A stretch of DNA of 64,000 nucleotides from contig NCGK01000002.1 of assembly GCA_002281735.1 (NCBI GenBank), forward strand, positions 172,665-236,664. The letters are read 5' to 3'. A program made the translations under genes and the position numbers. Source of the stretch: Gammaproteobacteria bacterium 28-57-27 (lineage in GTDB: Bacteria > Pseudomonadota > Gammaproteobacteria > Halothiobacillales > Halothiobacillaceae). Every line of letters starts with the position of its first letter. Positions within the stretch are counted from its first letter, which is position 1. The notes under the pieces were generated by a model. The model was not told the origin of the DNA and searched no databases. It worked only from the letters and a program-made list of their open reading frames with translations. Below, piece by piece: positions 37,329-43,614 of this stretch.

Positions 37329-39149
37329 TTAAAGCCCATAGCGCAAGGTGATATAGCCAGCTCGTCCAGTCTGGTTGTAGAGATAGGCCGTTTCGTAATC
37401 CTTGTCGAACAGGTTGACGATGCGCGCCTGGATACGCCATTCGGGATTGATAAGGTATTCGCCGCGCAAATCCACGGTGGTGTAGCCGCCCATGCGCACG
37501 GTGTTGGCGACATCTTCGTAACGCCCGCTGACGACGTTCATGGTCGCACCCAGGCGGAACGCGCCCAGGTTTTGGTCAGCATCCAGACGCAGTACGTTTT
37601 GCGCACGGCGTGGCAACAACTTGCCGTCGTTGCTGCCCCCCACTTGCACCGGGTCGAGCCAGGTGTAACTGGCGCGCAGGTCGATCTCATCCACGCGGGT
37701 GGACAGGCTGGCTTCAAGGCCGGTGATGCGTGCTTCATTCAGGTTGGACGGCAGGTAGGTGCCATTGGGTTGGCGCGCGGTGACGATCAGGTTGTCCACG
37801 TCATTCTGGAACAGGCGTGTTTGCCAGTTCACGCCGCTGACGCGCCCATCCAGACCTATTTCATACGAGGTGGACTCTTCAGGTTTGAGGTTGGCATTGC
37901 CAAAACCGGGGTAGTAGAGCTGGTTAAAGCTGGGTGCCTTGAAGGCCGTACCTGCAAGTGCGCTCAGGCGCAGTTCCGGCGCAAAACGGTAGCCTGCTCC
38001 CGCTGTCCAGGTGTTGTGACCGCCAAATTGTTGGTTGTCATCGTGGCGGGCAGACACTTGGGTGCTGAGATTGCCGTAGCGTCCGAGGTATTCGGCAAAC
38101 AGCCCCGTGTTGTCGCGGCTGTCCACAGTGAAGGCGGTGGTGCTGTCTACCTGGTCTTTGAGATAGTCGGTGCCGAGGGTCAGACTCTGGGTGCCGGTCA
38201 GGGCGTAACTGGCGAGCAGCGAGGCATTGTCGCGGGTGGTGTTAAAGCGGGTTTGGAATGTGCCGTTGAGAAAATTGTCGGCTTCGTCTCGGCTTTGCCC
38301 GGCATTGAACAGCAGGTTTAAATTGTCCAGCGGCTTGGCATTGAGCGATGCGCCGAAGACTTCCTGACGGGTATCAGCTTGGTTGACAAAGCTGCCGTCA
38401 AAGTCGTTTTTGCCATCGACCCGCAGCCAGTTCACGCCCGCTTCGCCCCAGTCGCCCAGCTTGGCACCGGCGCGCAGCGAGCCCGAGGTGTTGCTGGAAC
38501 CATCCTTGTCACCCTCATACGGCTGATACATGGATGAACCTTCATAGGCATTGAATCCATCGGTGCGGCTGTAGGCCAACTCGCCCGAACCCCAGAACTG
38601 GCCATTGCCACCGGCGAAACCTGCCGAGCCATCGACGCTGCCATAACTGCCGCCACCCAGTGTGGCGCGAGGCGTAAAGCCGTTGCGCGTGCCCTTACGG
38701 GTGAAAATCTGCACCACGCCGCCGATGGCTTCCGAGCCGTACAGACTGGAGGCCGGGCCGCGTGTGACTTCAATGCGTTCGATTTGCGCCAGCGGGATTT
38801 GCTCCCAGGCAACATTGCCGACCGTGGCGGAACCCATGCGAATGCCATCCACCAGCACCAGCACATGATCGGAATTCGAGCCGCGCAGGAACATGGAGGT
38901 GACTTGTCCCGTGCCGCCATTATTGGCGAAGCTGATGCCGGGCAAGCCCTGCATCAAGTCCATCACATCGCGTGCCTGGCTGCGCTCGATTTCGGCGCGG
39001 GTGATAAGAGTGGTGTCGACCAGGGTGTCGTTGATGTTTTGGCTGGTACGGGTGGCCGTGACTACCAAATCATCCAGAGCGTCGGCGGCAGACAGAGACA
39101 CAGGAGCGAACACGGCGGACAGTACCGTGCAAAGGGCGAGTTTTTTCAT
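37329..39149 (-). CDS. btuB: TonB-dependent vitamin B12 receptor (BtuB-type)
   Basis: A 606-residue outer-membrane receptor with a signal peptide (cleavage near LSA|ADA), a TonB box of the form DDLVVTATR, the plug domain (about 45-150, with GLPGISFANNGGTGQVTSMF and LVLVDGIRMGS), a 22-strand barrel and a terminal aromatic-rich strand ending YITLRYGL. Cobalamin specificity is supported by the riboswitch in its leader and by the btu genes downstream. Start at ATG 39149. Confidence 0.93.
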   Translation of the reverse strand: MKKLALCTVLSAVFAPVSLSAADALDDLVVTATRTSQNINDTLVDTTLITRAEIERSQARDVMDLMQGLPGISFANNGGTGQVTSMFLRGSNSDHVLVLVDGIRMGSATVGNVAWEQIPLAQIERIEVTRGPASSLYGSEAIGGVVQIFTRKGTRNGFTPRATLGGGSYGSVDGSAGFAGGNGQFWGSGELAYSRTDGFNAYEGSSMYQPYEGDKDGSSNTSGSLRAGAKLGDWGEAGVNWLRVDGKNDFDGSFVNQADTRQEVFGASLNAKPLDNLNLLFNAGQSRDEADNFLNGTFQTRFNTTRDNASLLASYALTGTQSLTLGTDYLKDQVDSTTAFTVDSRDNTGLFAEYLGRYGNLSTQVSARHDDNQQFGGHNTWTAGAGYRFAPELRLSALAGTAFKAPSFNQLYYPGFGNANLKPEESTSYEIGLDGRVSGVNWQTRLFQNDVDNLIVTARQPNGTYLPSNLNEARITGLEASLSTRVDEIDLRASYTWLDPVQVGGSNDGKLLPRRAQNVLRLDADQNLGAFRLGATMNVVSGRYEDVANTVRMGGYTTVDLRGEYLINPEWRIQARIVNLFDKDYETAYLYNQTGRAGYITLRYGL

Positions 39150-39204
39150 GTAAATTAAAGACCTGAATCAAGAGACAAGCACACCCGCATGTCTGGTGAA
39201 AAAA

Positions 39205-39394
39205 GTTTCAGGCCGGTCTCCGGGCTGGCATATAAGGTTGTGCCGCCTTCCCATCCCGCGTTGTGGGGACAGTGGCGTGTTGGCGAACCGTCAAAATGCT
39301 TACCGTTGCGGGGGCAGCACAGGTTTGGGTCGTATGAACGAGCGCACCTGTTTCCCGTTTAACCCGACATGACGAGCATGTGGGCACCTGAAAC
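39205..39394 (-). promoter_or_regulatory. Cobalamin riboswitch controlling btuB
   Basis: A full cobalamin element. The closing P1 helix is GTTTCAGG (39387-39394) with CCTGAAAC (39205-39212). In between are GGGAAACAGGTG, TGCTGCCCCCGCAACGGTAA, GATGGGAAGG and the B12 box AGCCCGGAGACCGGCC (about 39211-39227). A T6 run follows P1 (39196-39204). About 55 bases separate it from the btuB start. Adenosylcobalamin binding should lower btuB expression. Confidence 0.96.
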
Positions 39395-39429
39395 GCAAAC
39401 GCCGCGAGCAGGGCTGCGCGGCGTGGGGA

Positions 39430-39435
39430 ATTATA
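39430..39435 (-). promoter_or_regulatory. Probable -10 of the btuB riboswitch transcript
   Basis: A perfect TATAAT on the minus strand about 36 bases upstream of the riboswitch, with a weak -35 (CATACA) at 17-base spacing. Transcription would begin near 39423, giving a leader of about 275 bases. The position fits, but only the -10 is strong. Confidence 0.55.
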
Positions 39436-39475
39436 AGCATGTTGGAGGGTGCTGTATGCGTTAAGTGGCCGATTG

Positions 39476-40087
39476 TTATCTGGCTAACCCACGCACAGGC
39501 AGCGGATATTTGGCAAATGCGGCGGCCACGGCAGCTTCCACGCCGGAAGGTGCCAGATCTGAGCCGATGTCGGTGGCAAAGTCGCTGATTAACCCGACCC
39601 ACACGCGCTGACGGCGCGCTTCGTCGGTGATGTCGATTCTGAGCGTGCCTTCCACATAGGTGCTAACGACGCCCTGCGTGGGGTAAAGCGGCCATGCGCC
39701 GTAAAATCCGGAACCATAAAATCCGGAACCGCGGCCGTAATAACCCCGACCGAATCCGTAGCCGATCATGGGCGTGAAATAAGGCGTGACCTGGCTGCGT
39801 TCGACCCACATCACCCTGAAGTCCACACGCAGTTGCGCCATGCCATCGACCCTGCGCATCCCCCGTGCTTCCAGCTCGCGCTGAGTGGCGGCCACCAGGC
39901 GCTGCGACAGGATGCTCTGGTACCCGTCGCTGTCCGTGCCGAGGGGATGCGCGAAGCTGAAGGTTTTGTACTGGCCAAAGGGGGTGGACGGATTGTAGTC
40001 CACCCATACATCCGGGCCGGTGGCGCAACCGCTGGCGGCGAGACTGAGGATGATGAGAAAAATGAGCTTTAGCATGTGTTGAAACAT
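39476..40087 (-). CDS. DUF4136 outer-membrane lipoprotein
   Basis: A 203-residue predicted lipoprotein (lipobox LAASGC, Cys about residue 21). The DUF4136 domain is recognisable from VWVDYNPSTPFGQYKTFSF and the C-terminal YVEGTLRIDITDEARRQRVWVG. A Gly/Tyr/Phe-rich insert (GYGFGRGYYGRGSGFYGSG, about 109-130) lies mid-protein. The start is ATG 40087, 8 bases after GAGG; an ATG four codons later is possible. The family function is unknown. The gene is separated from mobA by 180 bases with a degenerate GTAGGG palindrome. Confidence 0.8.
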   Translation of the reverse strand: MFQHMLKLIFLIILSLAASGCATGPDVWVDYNPSTPFGQYKTFSFAHPLGTDSDGYQSILSQRLVAATQRELEARGMRRVDGMAQLRVDFRVMWVERSQVTPYFTPMIGYGFGRGYYGRGSGFYGSGFYGAWPLYPTQGVVSTYVEGTLRIDITDEARRQRVWVGLISDFATDIGSDLAPSGVEAAVAAAFAKYPLPVRGLAR

Positions 40088-40177
40088 GATGATGGCCTCG
40101 CGTTGTTGGCGTATGCCTCAATGTAACACGCCGTTTTTCAAAGCATTATGGGTCTGGCACGATTAACCCATGCAACC

Positions 40178-40210
40178 GTAGGGATCAAAGGTGCGCATGG
40201 CGCACCCTAC
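40178..40210. repeat. GTAGGG palindrome, degenerate copy
   Basis: GTAGGG at 40178-40183, the inner arms GGTGCGC (40190-40196) and GCGCACC (40200-40206) around ATG, and CCCTAC at the right end. It is a shortened copy of the palindrome found intact at 43524 and 52346, here in the mobA/DUF4136 intergenic region. Confidence 0.7.
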
Positions 40211-40269
40211 GATCACAGCCAACCAGAATCCTTAATTTAAGGGCAGTGTCACTCCAGCGCGGGAACAAT

Positions 40270-40854
40270 CTATTCGAGTTTGACTTTCGCCAGAGCGAAG
40301 GCTGAGTGCGTATTGAAATTGGCCAGCGGCGTGTTGCCCAAATCAGCCCCGCAGGCTTCGTGTTCGACGAACCAGCGCCATGCGGCGCAATGGCCTTGGC
40401 GCAAGCTGGCTGCGAGTGGTTCTTGTAGCGCTACATGGCTTAGACATAGCGTGGGATAAGCGCGCCCAGCGGACATGGCATAGGCGAGCGGCGGACGGTC
40501 TGGGCGAGTTTCGCTTGCCTTGATGAGTCGATGGACCAGGTCAGGTGGCAGGCTGGGCATGTCGCAGGGCACGCAGACGGTGAGTTGGGTGGGGCTGTGG
40601 CTGAGGGCGCTGTGTAATCCGGCCAGCGGTCCCAGACCTGCGAAGTCAACATGGTCGCAGATGATGGGTAGGCCAAAGCTGGCATAGCGCTGCAGGCTGC
40701 GATTAGCGTTGATAAGGATGTGATCGACTTGCGGGGCGAGCGCCTCGATCAAGTGCGCAATCAGCGGACGGCCGCGCCAGTCGAGCAGGCCTTTTTCCAC
40801 GCCACCCATGCGGGTGCCGCGTCCGCCGGCGAGGATGACGGCGGTGATGCTCAT
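40270..40854 (-). CDS. mobA: Molybdenum cofactor guanylyltransferase (MobA)
   Basis: A 194-residue nucleotidyltransferase that attaches GMP to molybdopterin to make the bis-MGD cofactor needed by NasA-type nitrate reductases. The signature VILAGGRGTRMGGVEKGLL is at residues 6-24, and CVPCDMPSLPPDLV carries the metal-binding Asp. The start is ATG 40854, overlapping the stop of the upstream gene (ATGA, 40851-40854); 45 extra codons in the frame are rejected. It is the last gene of the nasA-cysG-ybiB-mobA unit, so cofactor maturation is induced with its client enzyme. Confidence 0.93.
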   Translation of the reverse strand: MSITAVILAGGRGTRMGGVEKGLLDWRGRPLIAHLIEALAPQVDHILINANRSLQRYASFGLPIICDHVDFAGLGPLAGLHSALSHSPTQLTVCVPCDMPSLPPDLVHRLIKASETRPDRPPLAYAMSAGRAYPTLCLSHVALQEPLAASLRQGHCAAWRWFVEHEACGADLGNTPLANFNTHSAFALAKVKLE

Positions 40855-41828
40855 CGAGCCTCCCACCAGCTTTGCGCGAGTGCGCTGGCCTGGGCTTGAT
40901 CTTGGGCGCGTCCGAGGGCGAACAGCACGGCGGCGAGGGTGGCAATCACAGCGGCTTCGCCGTAGATGTCGTTGCGTTCGCCATTCCACACGGCGCGCAG
41001 GTGGTCGGGGTCGAGCTGTTCGGGTTTGAGCTGGCGGCGTTCGAGTTGCGGTGTCCAGTCGAGTTGCCCGCCTTCCTGCGCGTGGCTAATAAACAGCGCG
41101 GTGCTCATTTCCGGGTTGATTTCTGCCTCGCCGCCTTCGCCTTTGAACACCAGTACCGCAGGCTCGCCGAGCAGGCAGGCGGCGCGTTGGTGAATGTGCT
41201 CGTAACCGCGATGAAAAATGCCATGCACCGAGAGCGGCGCAGACAGCGGGTTGAGCATGCGCGCTACGCTGTGCACCGGCGAGCGCAGCCCGAGCAGGTC
41301 GCGTAGCTGGATCAGGCGCTTGATGCCGGGGGCAAACGCGGTCAGGGGTAGGTAGGCGAAGTTGGATGATGCGAGGTACGCGTGTGCTTCACTGAAAGAT
41401 TGCACCACGGGCATGTCCAGCGCCGCCAGGGCGTTTTGCGTGTAGAGACGATCCGCCGCTTCGCCGGTGTCGCCGTGCATAAATACCGGCAGGCCATGTT
41501 GCGCCAGCAAACGCGCGGCCAGCAGAAACCACGGCAGATGGCGGCGCTTGCCTGCGTAGCTACCCCAATCGATGAGCGGGTCAATGGTCGGCGTGAACAT
41601 GTTTTCCGGCAAGACGATCCGCTCGCGCACTGCTTGCACAAAGCCCGCCGCTTCCTCGGGCGTTTCTTCGCGCACGCGGATCAGCATCAGGAATGCGCCG
41701 ATCTGCTCAGGCGTTACTGCGCCGTCGAGAATCATGCCCATGGCCACGCGGGCTTCGTCCTGCGTCAGACTGCGCGAGCCGTGACGGCCTTTGCCGAGGA
41801 TTTGGATGGTGGGGGCGAAGGGGTGCAT
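40851..41828 (-). CDS. ybiB: TrpD2/YbiB-like glycosyltransferase-family protein
   Basis: A 325-residue protein with the anthranilate phosphoribosyltransferase fold but without its phosphate-binding GTGGD motif (WGSYAGKRRHLPW instead), as in the TrpD2/YbiB group. The N-terminal helical domain LTQDEARVAMGMILDGAVTPEQIGAFLMLIRVREET is typical. E. coli YbiB binds nucleic acids rather than making tryptophan. Relatives are often found in nitrate-assimilation loci; the role there is unknown. It is coupled to mobA by a 4-base overlap and follows cysG after a CCACAGAG element. Confidence 0.82.
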   Translation of the reverse strand: MHPFAPTIQILGKGRHGSRSLTQDEARVAMGMILDGAVTPEQIGAFLMLIRVREETPEEAAGFVQAVRERIVLPENMFTPTIDPLIDWGSYAGKRRHLPWFLLAARLLAQHGLPVFMHGDTGEAADRLYTQNALAALDMPVVQSFSEAHAYLASSNFAYLPLTAFAPGIKRLIQLRDLLGLRSPVHSVARMLNPLSAPLSVHGIFHRGYEHIHQRAACLLGEPAVLVFKGEGGEAEINPEMSTALFISHAQEGGQLDWTPQLERRQLKPEQLDPDHLRAVWNGERNDIYGEAAVIATLAAVLFALGRAQDQAQASALAQSWWEAR

Positions 41829-41854
41829 GGTTGGCTCCTGTTGAAGACGTTTTT

Positions 41855-42004
41855 TTAGCCACAGAGGTCACAGAGTTGGAGGCGCTGTGGTTGTGGGGAT
41901 TTCATGGGGTTTATGCCGTGTCTCAACCTTCCAACACCCTGCCCATGAACAAGGGGGCGTGATTTTGTATTCATCTCCGTGCCCTCTGTGATCTCTGTGG
42001 CTAA
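41855..42004. repeat. CCACAGAG inverted-repeat element, copy A
   Basis: A 150-bp element whose ends match in inverted order: 41855-41875 (TTAGCCACAGAGGTCACAGA...) and 41984-42004 (CTCTGTGATCTCTGTGGCTA...). It has no coding capacity and resembles a MITE. It lies between cysG and ybiB within one transcription unit. Confidence 0.85.
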
Positions 42005-42020
42005 CTTTCTTTTTGCCCAC

Positions 42021-42057
42021 GCAGGGTGCGGTGTCTGGTGCGCACGGCGCACCCTAC
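42021..42057. repeat. GTAGGG palindrome, imperfect copy after cysG
   Basis: Left arm GCAGGGTGCG (42021-42030) and right arm CGCACCCTAC (42048-42057) around GTGTCTGGTGCGCACGG. It adjoins CCACAGAG copy A. The sequence after it (ACAAAACTTTCCGTGGCTAG) resembles the junction that follows the copy at 43524. Confidence 0.75.
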
Positions 42058-42087
42058 AAAACTTTCCGTGGCTAGCATTCATTCCGC

Positions 42088-43509
42088 CTACGCCGCGCAA
42101 AGTTCAAACAAGGCGGATGCCGTGTGGGTGGGTTGAGTGATAAACCCCAAGCGCTCGCGCAGCCCCACCACCTCGCCCACCACGATCAGGCTGGGCGAGC
42201 GCGGTTGTTCGGCGCGCACGATGCTGGGCAGGGTGGCCAGCGTGCCGCTGAATACGCGTTGGTCGGGCAGGGTGCCGCGCTCAATCACGGCGGCGGGCAT
42301 GTCGGCGCGCATCCCGTGGGCGCGAAGAGAGGCGCAAATCCGCGCGACATTGGCCAACCCCATATAAAACACCAGCGTTTGCCCCTCGCTGACCAGAGCG
42401 CGCCAATCCAGCCCCATGTCATCTTTTTGGGTATGGCCGGTCACAAAACGTACCGATTGGGCGCAATCGCGGTGGGTGAGCGGAATGCCGGCCGAGGCGG
42501 CGCAGCCTGCGGCGGCGGTAATGCCGGGCACCGCGAGGCAGGGTAAACCGGCGGCAATCACGGCTTGCATTTCCTCGCCACCTCGTCCGAAGATGAATGG
42601 GTCGCCGCCTTTCAGACGTGCGACGCGCTTGCCTTGTTTTGCCAGGTCGACCAGCAATTGATTGATCTCGTCTTGCGGCAGGGTGTGTCGGCGCATGCTT
42701 TTGCCCACGTCGATACGCTCGGCTTCGCGACGGGCAAGGTTGATGATCGCTTCCGGCACGAGGCGGTCGTAGACCACCACATCGGCCTGTTGCAGCAGGC
42801 GCAAGGCTTTGAGCGTGAGCAGGTCGGGGTCGCCGGGGCCTGCGCCAATCAGCCAGACTTCGCCGTGGGTGGCGGGTGCGCTGTCTTGGATGGCACGTTC
42901 AAGTATCTGCTCGGCTTCAACGATGCGTCCGCTGGTGGCCAGATTGACGAGTGGGCCGTCCAACATGCGCTCCCAGAAGTGCTTGCGCTCATCAAGCTCT
43001 GCAAAGCGCGCCTTGACCGCGTTGCGATAGCGACCCAACAGGTCGGCCAGCACGCCGAAGCCCGCCGGAATAAGCGTTTCCAGCCGCGCCTTAAGCAGGC
43101 GCGCCAGAATCGGTGAACGCCCGCCGGTGGACACGGCAATCGTGATCGAGCCGCGTTCGACAATCGACGGCAGGATAAAGCTGCACAGCTCGGGCTGGTC
43201 GGCCACGTTGACCGGAATGGCGTGGCGCTCGCACTCCTCGAACACCAGTCGATTAACCGCATCATTGTCGGTGGCGGCAATCACGATACGGAAGCCGCGC
43301 ACCACGCCCGGCCCGAAGCTTTGTTCGCGCCAAGTTACGCGCCCCGCCTCGATCATGCGCTGCATTTCGTTGCGCACACGCGGGGCGATCACGGTGACTT
43401 TTGCGCCCGCCAATAACAGCAACTCCGCCTTGCGTGCGGCCACCGTGCCACCGCCGACCACGAGGACGGGGCGGTCTTTCAGGTTCATGAAAATGGGGAG
43501 GTTTTGCAT
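42088..43509 (-). CDS. cysG: Siroheme synthase, trifunctional CysG
   Basis: A 473-residue fusion that makes siroheme from uroporphyrinogen III. The N-terminal half (1-210) is the NAD-dependent precorrin-2 dehydrogenase/ferrochelatase with VLVVGGGTVAARKAELLL and STGGRSPILARLLK. The C-terminal half (about 215-460) is the SAM methyltransferase with LIGAGPGDPDLLTLKALRLL, DRLV, and GGDPFIFGRGGEE. Siroheme is the cofactor of nitrite reductase NirB encoded nearby. The gene follows nasA by about 105 bases that hold a GTAGGG palindrome and a CCACAGAG fragment. Confidence 0.95.
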   Translation of the reverse strand: MQNLPIFMNLKDRPVLVVGGGTVAARKAELLLLAGAKVTVIAPRVRNEMQRMIEAGRVTWREQSFGPGVVRGFRIVIAATDNDAVNRLVFEECERHAIPVNVADQPELCSFILPSIVERGSITIAVSTGGRSPILARLLKARLETLIPAGFGVLADLLGRYRNAVKARFAELDERKHFWERMLDGPLVNLATSGRIVEAEQILERAIQDSAPATHGEVWLIGAGPGDPDLLTLKALRLLQQADVVVYDRLVPEAIINLARREAERIDVGKSMRRHTLPQDEINQLLVDLAKQGKRVARLKGGDPFIFGRGGEEMQAVIAAGLPCLAVPGITAAAGCAASAGIPLTHRDCAQSVRFVTGHTQKDDMGLDWRALVSEGQTLVFYMGLANVARICASLRAHGMRADMPAAVIERGTLPDQRVFSGTLATLPSIVRAEQPRSPSLIVVGEVVGLRERLGFITQPTHTASALFELCAA

Positions 43510-43523
43510 GGGTTTACCTTGGA

Positions 43524-43579
43524 GTAGGGTGCGCCGTGCGCACCATTGGGCGTGGGCTGGTGCGCACGGCGCACCCTAC
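43524..43579. repeat. GTAGGG palindrome, intact copy between nasA and cysG
   Basis: Perfect 21-bp inverted arms (43524-43544 and 43559-43579; GTAGGGTGCGCCGTGCGCAC at the left end) around a 14-base centre. It lies in the nasA-cysG spacer, so it would form a strong hairpin in the operon mRNA. Confidence 0.9.
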
Positions 43580-43583
43580 AAAA

Positions 43584-43603
43584 CCCTCTGTGATCTCTGT
43601 GGC
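43584..43603. repeat. CCACAGAG element, right-end fragment
   Basis: CCCTCTGTGATCTCTGTGGC matches the right terminus of the CCACAGAG elements. The rest of the element is absent and the GTAGGG palindrome stands in its place, suggesting that one element replaced or was inserted into the other. Confidence 0.65.
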
Positions 43604-43614
43604 ACACAGCGTTT

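Noticed and set aside
37317..38321. Plus-strand open frame (334 codons) opposite btuB
   Set aside because: Antisense shadow of the receptor; the minus-strand reading has a signal peptide, TonB box and terminal strand.
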